The translations under genes and the position numbers were made by a program. A stretch of 9,375 nucleotides of DNA from assembly GCA_035264765.1 (NCBI GenBank), contig DATFPQ010000231.1, forward strand, positions 1 to 9,375, in the 5' to 3' direction. This stretch comes from DATFPQ01 sp035264765 (lineage in GTDB: Bacteria > Actinomycetota > Actinomycetes > Actinomycetales > Angustibacteraceae). Shown here one piece after another: positions 1-8,300 of the stretch; position 1 is the first letter of the stretch, and each line of letters opens with the position of its first letter. Below the pieces are notes generated by a model that searched no databases, had not been told where the DNA came from, and was given only the letters and a program-made list of their open reading frames with translations.

Positions 1-1188
1 CACCCGCTCGCTGCGGGCCGGCGCGCCGGTCTTGATCTGGCCGCAGTTCGTCGCCACCGCCAGGTCCGCGATGGTCGTGTCCTCGGTCTCACCGGAGCGG
101 TGGCTCATCATGCAGCGGAAACCATTGCGATGCGCGAGGTCGACGGCGTCGAGCGTCTCGGTGAGCGAGCCGATCTGGTTGACCTTCACCAGTAGGGCGT
201 TCGCGCTGCGGGCCTCGATGCCGCGCTGCAGGCGGGTGGGGTTGGTGACGAACAGGTCGTCGCCGACGAGCTGCACGCGGTCGCCGATCGCCGCCGTGAT
301 GGCGGACCAGCCGTCCCAGTCGTCCTCGGCCAGCGGGTCCTCGATCGAGACCAGCGGGTACTCGCCGAGCAGGCCCTCGTAGAAGCCGGCCATCCAGTCG
401 GCCGAGCGCTCGTTGCGCTCGAACCTGTAGACGCCGTCGTTGTAGAACTCCGTCGCCGCGACGTCGAGCGCCAGCGCGATGTCGCTGCCGAGCGTGAAGC
501 CGGCCTTGCCGACCGCCTCGCCGATCAGGTCGAGCGCGTCCTTGGTGGCCGGCAGGTCGGGCGCGAAGCCGCCCTCGTCGCCGAGCCCGGTCGCGAGCCC
601 GCGCTGCTTGAGCACGCTCTTCAGCGCCTGGTACGTCTCGGCGCCCCAGCGCAGCGCCTCGCCGAAGGTCTCGGCGCCGATCGGCGCGATCATGAACTCC
701 TGGACGTCGACGCCACTGTCGGCGTGCGCGCCGCCGTTGATGATGTTCATCATCGGCACCGGCAGCAGGTGCGCGTTGGGCCCGCCGACGTACCGGAACA
801 GCGGCAGGCTGGCGGACTCGGCCGCGGCCCGGGCGACCGCGAGGGAGACCCCGAGAATGGCGTTCGCGCCGACCTTGCCCTTGTTCTCCGTGCCGTCCAG
901 GTCGAGCATCGCCTGGTCGACCAGCCGCTGCTCCGAGGCCTCGAAGCCGAGCAGCGCGGGCCCGAGGTCGTCGAGGACCGCGGCGACGGCCTTCTGCACT
1001 CCCTTGCCGCCGTAGCGCTTGGCGTCGCCGTCCCGCCGCTCGACCGCCTCGAACGCGCCGGTCGACGCGCCGGAGGGCACGGCCGCGCGGGCGATCGTGC
1101 CGTCGTCCAGCGCCACCTCCACCTCGACGGTGGGGTTGCCGCGCGAGTCCAGGATCTCGCGGGCGCCGACTGCCTCGATGCTGGCCAC
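1..1188 (-). CDS. eno: Enolase (phosphopyruvate hydratase), C-terminus cut by window edge
   Basis: Enolase interconverts 2-phosphoglycerate and phosphoenolpyruvate in glycolysis and gluconeogenesis; it is a cytoplasmic Mg-dependent enzyme. The 396 codons present begin VASIEAVGAREILDSRGNP, the classic enolase N-terminus, and end inside the GQIKTGAPARSERV motif, so about 30 C-terminal residues lie beyond position 1. Visible active-site residues are E205 in GDEGGFAP, the metal ligands D242, E283 (SIEDPL) and D310 (GDDLFVTN), K335 in the signature LLVKVNQIGSLTET, H363 in MSHRSGETED, and K386. All are intact. The GTG start at 1188 is chosen because AGGAG lies 7 nt upstream and because it gives the normal family N-terminus. 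It is the last gene of the minus-strand cluster and is separated by 101 nt from the membrane-protein gene, with a possible promoter of its own. Identification is essentially certain. Confidence 0.98.
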   Translation of the reverse strand, partial: MASIEAVGAREILDSRGNPTVEVEVALDDGTIARAAVPSGASTGAFEAVERRDGDAKRYGGKGVQKAVAAVLDDLGPALLGFEASEQRLVDQAMLDLDGTENKGKVGANAILGVSLAVARAAAESASLPLFRYVGGPNAHLLPVPMMNIINGGAHADSGVDVQEFMIAPIGAETFGEALRWGAETYQALKSVLKQRGLATGLGDEGGFAPDLPATKDALDLIGEAVGKAGFTLGSDIALALDVAATEFYNDGVYRFERNERSADWMAGFYEGLLGEYPLVSIEDPLAEDDWDGWSAITAAIGDRVQLVGDDLFVTNPTRLQRGIEARSANALLVKVNQIGSLTETLDAVDLAHRNGFRCMMSHRSGETEDTTIADLAVATNCGQIKTGAPARSERV

Positions 1189-1195
1189 GGTGCTG

Positions 1196-1200
1196 CTCCT
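1196..1200 (-). promoter_or_regulatory. Ribosome binding site of eno
   Basis: AGGAG is read on the minus strand, 7 nt before the GTG at 1188-1186. It decides the non-ATG start of eno, and no competing ATG occurs at the enolase N-terminus. Confidence 0.75.
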
Positions 1201-1235
1201 CGGTCGGTGGGGTTCGCCGGATTGGTCCGCCCGCG

Positions 1236-1265
1236 AGCCTAGCCGCACGCCCCCGCCGGAGTCGT
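1236..1265 (-). promoter_or_regulatory. Possible eno promoter
   Basis: On the minus strand, ACGACT (1265-1260) and TAGGCT (1241-1236) are separated by 18 nt. TAGGCT fits the actinobacterial -10 pattern TANNNT, and the -35 retains the central GAC of TTGACA. Transcription would begin near 1229 and leave a leader of about 40 nt before the GTG start. This is pattern matching only, but the 101-nt gap before eno makes a separate promoter reasonable. Confidence 0.35.
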
Positions 1266-1289
1266 CGCGGCGCGCCCCCAGCCGCCGGT

Positions 1290-1772
1290 TCAGCGCTCGG
1301 AGGCCGGACGGTAGACCGACGAGCCGCCCGTGCGCCGGGTGTCCGTGTACGTCGTGGCCTCACCCCTCGCTGCACGCACGGTCAGCACCGTGGTCGTCAG
1401 CAGGATCAGTCCCGTGATCACCAGGATCCCTCCGGTGACCGGGCTCCAGATCTTGTCCAGGAGAGACTCCAGGACCGGCCACGACACGTCGTTGACCAGA
1501 AGCATCAGCACGCCGACCGCCACGAGGCCGACCGCGAAAAGCAGGCTGCCGGTCGTGCGCACGGGGCTGGCCACGGCGGCCTCCTGCACCGCCTCCGCCT
1601 GCTTGCGGGCCTTCTTCAGCAGGGTGCGGGCCCACACGTACTCCGTCGCCAGCACGGCGAGGCCGGCGACGATCAGCAGGATGCCGGGCCCAGGCAGCAC
1701 CATCATGGCGGCCCCCACGGCCAGCAGGGCGACCCCGACGATGGTGACGGCGAAACGCTTCAGCATGTGCAT
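1290..1772 (-). CDS. TIGR02611/PGPGW-type small integral membrane protein
   Basis: The product is a 160-residue membrane protein of unknown function. Four hydrophobic stretches are visible, at about residues 7-26, 31-47, 77-93 and 112-132. They are separated by a basic segment (RTLLKKARKQ, 49-58) after the second and by a short loop after the third, followed by a charged C-terminal tail. Between the first two lies VLPGPG (25-30), the hallmark of the PGPGW family (TIGR02611-like proteins are common in actinomycetes); here the residue after PGPG is Ile rather than Trp. I chose the ATG at 1772 (MHMLKRF) because it places a normal N-in basic residue pair before the first helix and has GGGGA 10 nt upstream. 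A GTG at 1838 would add 22 non-hydrophobic residues but has no visible ribosome binding site. It lies 77 nt after the DUF885 stop, so it may be cotranscribed with it. No role can be inferred beyond the membrane location. Confidence 0.85.
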   Translation of the reverse strand: MHMLKRFAVTIVGVALLAVGAAMMVLPGPGILLIVAGLAVLATEYVWARTLLKKARKQAEAVQEAAVASPVRTTGSLLFAVGLVAVGVLMLLVNDVSWPVLESLLDKIWSPVTGGILVITGLILLTTTVLTVRAARGEATTYTDTRRTGGSSVYRPASER

Positions 1773-1849
1773 GGACCGATCGTCCCCGACGGCTCGACCA
1801 GCGGCCAGCGCAGGCGCGATCGGCGTCGAGTCGGGCACGCGGCTGCGAC

Positions 1850-3571
1850 TCAGGACCGTGCCAGGCCGAGCAGCGCGCGCAACAGTCGCGGGGACGGCGA
1901 GCCGTGCGACAGCAGCTCGTCATGCACCGTCCGGACCGGGCTCGGCGGGCGTGCCGCCCGCAGGCCGGCGGCGAGCGCCGAGACCTCCGAGGCGCCGACG
2001 TAGTACGTCGACAGCTGGGCGCTCGTCAGCAGTGCCCGCCGCCACTTGCCGGCGGCCTCGCCGGGCTCCTGGTGGCCCCGCTGCGTCATCAGCGTCATCG
2101 CCTCGGCCTCGGTCATCCGACGGGTGTGCACCCGGACGTCCAGCACCGTGTTGATCGTGGTGCGCAGGCGCATCTTGAGCTGCTGAGCCCGCAGGGCGAG
2201 CGCGGAGAGGTCCTGGGGGGCGGCCGCCTCGCAGACGTCGGCCACCAGCTGCTCGGCGTACACGGCCCAGCCCTCGACGAAGGACCCGCTGCGCAGGGCG
2301 GCACGGACCGGCGTCGAGCCGCGGAAGCGCCGCGCGTGGGCCAGCTGCAGCACGTGGCCTGGCATCGCCTCGTGCACCGTGAGGTCGCGCAGCATGTGGT
2401 CGTTGTACTCGCGGTAGAACGACACCACGCGGTCCGGCGACCAGCTTCCGGGCGCCGGCGCGACGGCCAGGAACGTGGGCGGCGGCTGCCCGCCCGGCGG
2501 CTTCGGCTCCAGCCCTCCCGGGGCGTCGCAGTAGGCCACCGCCACGCCCCGGCGCACCTCCGGCATCTCGATCACGTCGACCGGGTCGTCCGGCAGGCTG
2601 ACCAGGTCGTGCTGCCGCACCAGGTCGGTCAGGGACGCCAGGTGCGTACGGCAGCGGGCGAGGACGTCGTCGCCGCGCACCGGCGCCGCGTCGGCCAGGG
2701 CGTCGAGCACCGCCCGCACGCGGTCCGACGGATCCGCCGTCACGCCCAGCCGGGGTGCCAGCCGGGCGGCGAGGTCCGCGAGCTGGTCCTCGACCGCCAT
2801 CAGGTCGCTCTCGGCCCGGTCCAGCAGCGCGTCCGGCGAGGTCTCGGTGTCGAGCGCGTACCAGAGCCGCGCGGCGAAGGCCTGGGCCCCCAGTCGCGGG
2901 TCGGCGTCGGCGTCGTCGGCCCGGTCACGCAGCCAGGCGGCGTGCTCACGCAGCGCTCGAGCGGCCTCGTTCCGGGCGGCGTCGACCTCGCCGCGCCGGC
3001 CGGGGGCTCGTTCCAGCAGGGACTCCACCGGGTCGCCGAGCAGCGCCACCGCGCCGTCCGCCTGCAGCGCCGCCGTCTCGACGTGGACGCGCGGCATCGG
3101 ACCCAGCAGGCCGCGGGCCTGCTCCAGGGCGGCGGGGACCGCCCCCAGCCGCGCCGCCAGGGCCCGCGCCCGTTCGTCCGGGTCGCCGGTGTCGCGGGCC
3201 ACCAGCGGGTAGATCGCGTCACCCGGGAGCGTCAGCAGCGGGTCGCGGCGGTGCTCGGCCAGCTCGGCGAGCGTCCACTGCCTCGCGGTGAGCCGGGTCC
3301 GCAGCAGCTCGAGGTCGACGGCGTCCTCGGGGTCGAGGGCGGTGTCGTCCAGGTCGTCCAGCGCGCCCGTGGCGTCGGAGAGGTCGCGCAGCTGGGCGTC
3401 CACGGCCTCCGGGGACCAGTCGGCCAGCCGGTCGTCGAAGCGGTGGTCGCCGAGCGCCGTCGCGCCGGCCGGGTCGTGCTCCAGCAGCACGTCCAGAGCG
3501 GCGCGCGCAGTGCGGCGGAACCGCTGGGTCGTCTCCGCGGCCGCCCACAGCCCGGCGTCGTCGTCACTCAT
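1850..3571 (-). CDS. DUF885 family protein, probable zinc-dependent peptidase
   Basis: The product is a 573-residue protein, normal length for the family. It has no signal peptide or membrane segment, so it is predicted to be cytoplasmic. The N-terminal GDHRFDDRLADW (41-52) and the strongly typical segment FYREYNDHMLRDLTVHEAMPGH (385-406) mark DUF885 (PF05960). H400, E401 and H406 in HEAMPGH, with E433 in the following EGWAVYAEQL, look like a variant zinc-peptidase site in which the spacing is HExxxxH rather than HExxH. This implies a metallopeptidase, but no substrate can be named. The ATG at 3571-3569 overlaps the end of mazG in ATGAGTGA (8-nt overlap), so translation is probably coupled to mazG; no strong Shine-Dalgarno sequence precedes it. 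Family assignment is firm; the peptidase activity is inferred from motifs. Confidence 0.93.
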   Translation of the reverse strand: MSDDDAGLWAAAETTQRFRRTARAALDVLLEHDPAGATALGDHRFDDRLADWSPEAVDAQLRDLSDATGALDDLDDTALDPEDAVDLELLRTRLTARQWTLAELAEHRRDPLLTLPGDAIYPLVARDTGDPDERARALAARLGAVPAALEQARGLLGPMPRVHVETAALQADGAVALLGDPVESLLERAPGRRGEVDAARNEAARALREHAAWLRDRADDADADPRLGAQAFAARLWYALDTETSPDALLDRAESDLMAVEDQLADLAARLAPRLGVTADPSDRVRAVLDALADAAPVRGDDVLARCRTHLASLTDLVRQHDLVSLPDDPVDVIEMPEVRRGVAVAYCDAPGGLEPKPPGGQPPPTFLAVAPAPGSWSPDRVVSFYREYNDHMLRDLTVHEAMPGHVLQLAHARRFRGSTPVRAALRSGSFVEGWAVYAEQLVADVCEAAAPQDLSALALRAQQLKMRLRTTINTVLDVRVHTRRMTEAEAMTLMTQRGHQEPGEAAGKWRRALLTSAQLSTYYVGASEVSALAAGLRAARPPSPVRTVHDELLSHGSPSPRLLRALLGLARS

Positions 3572-4694
3572 CGGCTGCCGTCTCGGACTCGGCTTTCCAG
3601 GGCTCGGCGGTCGCCGATCCGGCTGCCGTCCCGGACTCGGCCGTCCCGGGCTCTGCTTCCGTCCCGGACTCGCCCGCCGCGGCGAGCTCGGCGGCGCGGG
3701 CCCGCTCCTCCAGCGCCCGGACGCCGGAGCGCAGCGCTCCCTCGGCGTCCCGGCCCTGCTCGCGGGCGCGCCGGACCAGGGTCAGCAGGTCGTCGGCGAG
3801 CGGGTCGCCGAGGGGCGCGGCCGTCGCGGCGGACAGCCCGGCGCGGTCGAGGCGGCCGACCACCTTGTCGGCGCGGGCCAGCGCGGGGAGCGCGGCGGGG
3901 ATGCCGTCCAGGACGCTGGCCCGGCCCTTCTCCGCCGCCTTGATGGCGTCCCAGCCGACCTGCACGCCGTCCGCGTCCGCAACGCCCTCGTGGTCCGGGT
4001 CGAAGACGTGCGGGTGGCGGCGCACCAGCTTGGCGACCAGGTCGGCCGCGACGTCGTCGACGTCGAACGGGGCGCGCTGGTCCTCGGCGGCCACGCGGGC
4101 GTGGAAGACGACCTGCAGCAGGACGTCCCCCAGCTCCTCGCGCGCTGCCGCCCGGTCACCGGCCTCCAGCGCCTCCGCCGCCTCGTGCGCCTCCTCCAGC
4201 AGGTACGGCACCAGGCTCTGGTGGGTCTGCTCGGCATCCCACGGGCAGCCGCCGGGCGATCGGAGCCGGTCCATCACGGCGACGACGTCCAGCAGGCGCG
4301 CACCCGGGACGTCGTGGCTGCCGACGAGTACCTCGACCTCCGGCGGGTCCTGCGTGCCGGCCACCCGGGACAGCTCGGCGGCCAGGGCGTCGGTCAGCCC
4401 CGGGTCGCCGTCCGATGAGCCGACCCAGACCAACCGCGACGTGGCGGCCCGGTGCACCAGCTCGCGGGCCAGGGCGGCGACCGCGGACGGGAGGTTTGAG
4501 ACAGCGGTGCCCCCAGCGGGGAGCGGCTCGACGGCGATCCCCGCCTCGACGAGCGCCTGCGGCTGCGGGTCGCCGAGATCGGCGCAGCACACCGCGTCCG
4601 CCGCCTCGACCACCTGCCAGGCCGCGCGGCTCAGCAGCCCCGGCGCCACGCGCGGCGAGGTGAGCAGCAGGACCAGGGAGCCGGGTGCGGTCAC
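3564..4694 (-). CDS. mazG: MazG nucleoside triphosphate pyrophosphohydrolase with N-terminal extra domain and repetitive tail
   Basis: MazG hydrolyses (d)NTPs to monophosphates and pyrophosphate and removes damaged or excess nucleotides. This protein has 376 residues. Residues 1 to about 125 form an N-terminal domain beginning VTAPGSLVLLLTSPRVAPGL, as in other actinomycete MazG proteins, resembling a degraded tetrapyrrole-methylase-like fold (inference, by analogy with YabN). The catalytic MazG domain runs from about 138 (MDRLRSPGGCPWD, 141-153). Its metal-binding EExxE...ExxD set is present as E167, E168, E171, E187 and D190. A second MazG-like half (LPALARADKVVGRLDRAG onward) lacks a clear EExxE...ExxD set and looks non-catalytic. 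Residues 341-376 are a low-complexity tail rich in Ala, Glu, Ser, Gly and Thr. The start is GTG, 18 nt after the lipoprotein stop, with GGAG 9 nt upstream. The stop overlaps the DUF885 start. Confidence 0.94.
   Translation of the reverse strand: MTAPGSLVLLLTSPRVAPGLLSRAAWQVVEAADAVCCADLGDPQPQALVEAGIAVEPLPAGGTAVSNLPSAVAALARELVHRAATSRLVWVGSSDGDPGLTDALAAELSRVAGTQDPPEVEVLVGSHDVPGARLLDVVAVMDRLRSPGGCPWDAEQTHQSLVPYLLEEAHEAAEALEAGDRAAAREELGDVLLQVVFHARVAAEDQRAPFDVDDVAADLVAKLVRRHPHVFDPDHEGVADADGVQVGWDAIKAAEKGRASVLDGIPAALPALARADKVVGRLDRAGLSAATAAPLGDPLADDLLTLVRRAREQGRDAEGALRSGVRALEERARAAELAAAGESGTEAEPGTAESGTAAGSATAEPWKAESETAADE
3572..3674 (-). repeat. Degenerate 48-bp direct repeat in the 3' end of mazG
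   Basis: A 22-nt block at 3572-3593 recurs at 3620-3641 with one mismatch. The similarity fades but continues for about 37 nt, giving a 48-bp (16-codon) unit. A shorter third copy of the core (CCGTCCCGGACTCG) lies at 3659-3672. The copies are in frame and encode variants such as AESGTAAGS, AESETAADE and GESGTEAEP in the MazG tail. Because the units are whole codons, gain or loss of a unit would keep the frame. Confidence 0.7.
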
Positions 4695-4712
4695 CGCGGG
4701 CGCTCCAGCGCG

Positions 4713-5291
4713 TCAGGGAGCCGCGGGCGGAGGAGTCTCGGTGGCCGTGGGCGTCGGCGTGCGGACCAGCCAGTTCGGCTGGCGCTGGACGATCTCCAGC
4801 CGCGAGGTGTCCAGGCGCCCGAACCGCGGGTTGACTCGGACCCCGGCGGTCTGGATCTGCCGCTGCACCTGCTGCAGGACCGGCGTCGCGCCGCCCTGCT
4901 GCAGCTTCTGCAGCGCCAGGAAGGTCCGCAGCACACGCAGCGCCTGCGGGTCGGGGTTGGTGGCCTTGGGCAGCAGCTGGCTGGCGGCCTCGCTGTCCGA
5001 GACGCCGGCCCCGGCCCGCTCCGCCGCGGGCAGCAGGAACGGCGCCACGAGCAGGTAGAAGAGCACGGTCTGCTCCAGGCCCGGGGTCTGGGCGATCTCC
5101 GGGTTGCCCTGCTTGATGCCCTGCACGGCCTGCGTGACCTGGTCGGTGGTGATCCGCTCGTCGCCGTACACGGCGGCGGCTCCGGCCTCGCGCGGGCTGC
5201 AGGCGCCGAGCGCGAGCGCTACCGCGGCGACCGCCGCCACCACACCGGCCCGGGTCCGACGCGGGGTCCCCGCCGTCGTGGCGTGCTTCAC
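4713..5291 (-). CDS. Lipoprotein with SurA N-terminal-like domain
   Basis: The product is a 192-residue exported lipoprotein. The N-terminus has basic residues (RRTR, 11-14), a hydrophobic core (AGVVAAVAAVALAL, 15-28) and the lipobox LGAC, giving lipidation at C31. The mature part starts with AAAVYGDERITTDQVTQAVQ, which resembles the N-terminal segment of SurA/PrsA-type chaperones (NGxxIT...). The remaining helical region (to about residue 130) has no PpiC rotamase domain. The C-terminus is a Thr/Pro-rich tail (TPTPTATETPPPAAP). It would sit on the outer face of the membrane and may assist folding, but this is inference. The GTG start at 5291 is supported by GGAGGAG 5 nt upstream and by the signal peptide that follows. 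It starts 26 nt after the mfd stop and ends 18 nt before mazG, so it is probably in the same operon. Confidence 0.88.
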   Translation of the reverse strand: MKHATTAGTPRRTRAGVVAAVAAVALALGACSPREAGAAAVYGDERITTDQVTQAVQGIKQGNPEIAQTPGLEQTVLFYLLVAPFLLPAAERAGAGVSDSEAASQLLPKATNPDPQALRVLRTFLALQKLQQGGATPVLQQVQRQIQTAGVRVNPRFGRLDTSRLEIVQRQPNWLVRTPTPTATETPPPAAP

Positions 5292-5296
5292 GCAGA

Positions 5297-5303
5297 CTCC
5301 TCC
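5297..5303 (-). promoter_or_regulatory. Strong ribosome binding site of the SurA-like lipoprotein
   Basis: GGAGGAG on the minus strand lies 5 nt before the GTG at 5291-5289. This decides the start of the lipoprotein over the much longer open frame that extends upstream to 6194, antisense-free but inside mfd. It is the strongest Shine-Dalgarno match in the window. Confidence 0.8.
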
Positions 5304-5317
5304 AAGTCGTCCCTGCC

Positions 5318-8300
5318 TCACCGGCTCGTCGCCACCCGCGCAGCGTCCGCGACGCTGTCCAGCAGCACCGCCTCGACGAGGTCGCGGGCCCAGCGTAGGA
5401 CGTCCGCGTCGCGGAGCGGTCGACCGCCGATGCGCGCCGTCGTCGGCGCCGGCACGAGGATCGTACGGACGGCCGGCTTCACCGTGCTGCCCGGGTACAG
5501 ACGGGTCAGGCGCAGCTGCTGGCTCTCGCGAAGCTGCACCGGGGCGAACCGGACGCTCTTGCCCTGCGCGGCGATCTCGGTGAGTCCGGCCCGGCGGGCC
5601 AGGGCGCGGAGCCGGGCGACCTCGAGCAGGTTCTCGACCGGCGTCGGCGGCTCGCCGTACCGGTCGACCAGCTCGGCGCGGACGGCGTCGACCGCCGCGG
5701 CGTCCTCGGCGTCGGCCAGCTTCTTGTACGCCTCCAGCCGCAGCCGCTCCCCCGGCACGTACTCGTGCGGAAGGTGCGCGTCGACCGGCAGCTCCACCTT
5801 CATCTCCGCGGGCACCGCCTCGGCGTCGCCGCGGTACTCGGCCACCGCCTCCCCCACCAGCCGGATGTACAGGTCGAAGCCGACGCCCTCGATGTGCCCG
5901 GACTGCTCGCCGCCGAGGAGGTTGCCGGCTCCGCGGATCTCCAGGTCCTTCATCGCGACGGCCATCCCCGACCCCAGGTCGGTGTGCTGCGCGATGGTCT
6001 GCAGCCGGTCGTGAGCGGTCTCGGTGAGCGGCTTCTCCGGGGGGTACAGGAAATACGCGTACGCCCGCTCCCGCCCTCGACCAACCCGGCCGCGCAGCTG
6101 GTGCAGCTGCGACAGGCCGAAGTTCTCCGCGCCCTCGAGGATGAGCGTGTTGGCGTTGCTGATGTCCAGACCGGTCTCGACGATCGTCGTGCACACCAGG
6201 ACGTCGAACTTCTTGTCCCAGAAGTCCATCACCACCTGCTCTAGGCGGTGCTCGCCCATCTGCCCGTGCGCCGTCGCGATCCGCGCCTCGGGGACCAGCT
6301 CACGCAGCCGACTCGCCGCCCGCTCGATCGAGCTGACCCTGTTGTGCACGTAGAAGACCTGTCCCTCACGCAGCAGCTCGCGCCGGATCGCCGCGGCGAT
6401 CTGCTTCTCGTCGTACCCACCGACGAAGGTCAGCACGGGGTGGCGCTCCTCGGGTGGGGTGGCGAGCGTGGACATCTCCCGGATGCCGGTCACTGCCATC
6501 TCGAGCGTGCGCGGGATCGGCGTCGCACTCATGGCCAGCACGTCCACCGCGGTGCGCATCGCCTTGAGCTGCTCCTTGTGCTCGACGCCGAAGCGCTGCT
6601 CCTCGTCGACGATGATCAGGCCGAGGTCCTTGAACCGGACCTCCGCGGTCAGCAGCCGGTGGGTGCCGATGACGACGTCGATGCTCCCGTCGCGGATGCC
6701 GGCCTTGACCGCGTCGGCCTCCTTGGCGGACTGGAAGCGGGACAAGGCCTTCACGATGACCGGGAAGTTGGCGTACCGCTCGGAGAAGGTCTGCAGGTGC
6801 TGCTGCACCAGGAGCGTGGTGGGGACGAGCACTGCCACCTGTTTGCCGTCCTGCACCGCCTTGAAGGCGGCCCGCACCGCGATCTCGGTCTTGCCGTATC
6901 CGACGTCGCCGCAGATCAGCCGGTCCATCGGCACCGAGAGCTCCATGTCGCGCTTGACCTCGTCGATGCTCGACAGCTGGTCCGGCGTCTCGACGTAGGC
7001 GAAGGCGTCCTCGAGCTCCCGTTGCCACGGCGTGTCCGGGCCGAACGCGTGGCCCGGCGAGGCCATCCGCGCCGAGTACAGCCGGATCAGCTCGCCGGCG
7101 ATCTGCCGGACCGCCTTGCGGGCGCGACCCTTGGTGCGCGCCCAGTCCGCGCCGCCGAGCTTGTTCAGGGTCGGCGCCTCACCACCGACGTACCGGGTCA
7201 CCTGGTCGAGTGCGTCGCTCGGCACGAACAACCGGTCGCCGGGGTGGCCGCGCTTGCTGGCCGCGTACTCGATGACGAGGTACTCGCGCGTCGAACCGCC
7301 CACCGTGCGCTGCATCATCTCGACGAAGCGCCCGACGCCGTGCTGCTCGTGGACCACGAAGTCGCCCGGCCGCAGCTGCAGCGGGTCGACCATGTTGCGC
7401 CGTCGGGACGGCATCCGGCGCATGTCACGCGTCGTGCTGCCACCGGACGTCCCGGTGATGTCCGACTCGGTGAGGACGGCCAGTCGAAGCCCAGGGCTGA
7501 GGAACCCGCGGCCGAGGTTGCCCGTGCCCACGTGGACCACCGACGGCTCCGGGGCGGCGTCGAGCGTCTCGACCAGCCGGGCGGCGAGCTCGCGCTCTCC
7601 CATCACCTCGACGACGCGCTTGGCCAGGCCGTGCCCCTCGGTCACCACGACGACGCGCCAGCCGTCGGCGAGCCAGTGCTCGACGTCCTCCAGCGCACGT
7701 CCGGTGTCGCCGCGGTAGACGTCCACCTCGCGGGCGTCGAGAGCGAGCGTCGTCGCGTCCGTCTCGTCCTGCGCCGCGATCTCGGTGTCGGCGGCGAACG
7801 GGCCGACGCTCCACCAGGGCGTCCCGGTGGCGAGAGCGTGCTCCCGGACGTCGGCCATGGACCAGAACGACGCGGCACCAAGCACGCCCTCCAGGTCGAC
7901 CGGCACGACGTTGCCCGCCGCCGCGTTGGCCCAGCTCGCCTCGAGGAACTCGGCGCTGGTGGCGATCAGGTCGTGCGCCCGGGCGCGGACCCGCTCCGGG
8001 TCGCAGAGGAGCACATGCGTGCCCTTGGGCAGGACGTCGAGCAGCGGCTCCATGCCGTCGCCGACCAGAGCCGGGGTCAGCGACTCCATGCCCTCGACCG
8101 CGATGCCCTCCGCGACCTTGTCCAGCAGGTCGGTCACGCCGGGCAGCTGCGGGGCGAGCTCGCGGGCGCGCCGCCGGACGTCCTCGGTGAGCAGCAGCTC
8201 GCGGCACGGCGGGGCCCACAGCCCGTGCTGCGCGATCTCGAGGCTGCGCTGGTCGGCCACGGCGAACCAGCGCACCTCCTCGACCGTGTCACCCCAGAAC

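Noticed and set aside
1269..1276. GGCGCGCC palindrome between the membrane-protein gene and eno, considered as a terminator or operator
   Set aside because: It is an 8-bp self-complementary GC string of the kind expected by chance at this base composition; there is no loop or T-run.
89..1375. A 428-codon minus-strand open frame overlapping eno
   Set aside because: It is a different frame of the same strand, almost entirely Arg, Ala and Gly; the enolase frame with all catalytic residues is the real one.
1773..1838. A GTG at 1838 as start of the PGPGW membrane protein
   Set aside because: No ribosome binding site is visible, and the 22 added residues do not improve the match to the family; kept as an alternative only.
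1904..3943. A 679-codon plus-strand open frame antisense to DUF885 and mazG
   Set aside because: Its composition is the typical shadow of high-GC coding DNA, and both genes on the minus strand have clear family motifs.
4713..6194. A 493-residue version of the SurA-like lipoprotein extending into mfd
   Set aside because: The extra 301 residues are Arg/Gly/Ala-rich shadow sequence inside mfd; a strong GGAGGAG and a lipoprotein signal peptide place the start at 5291.
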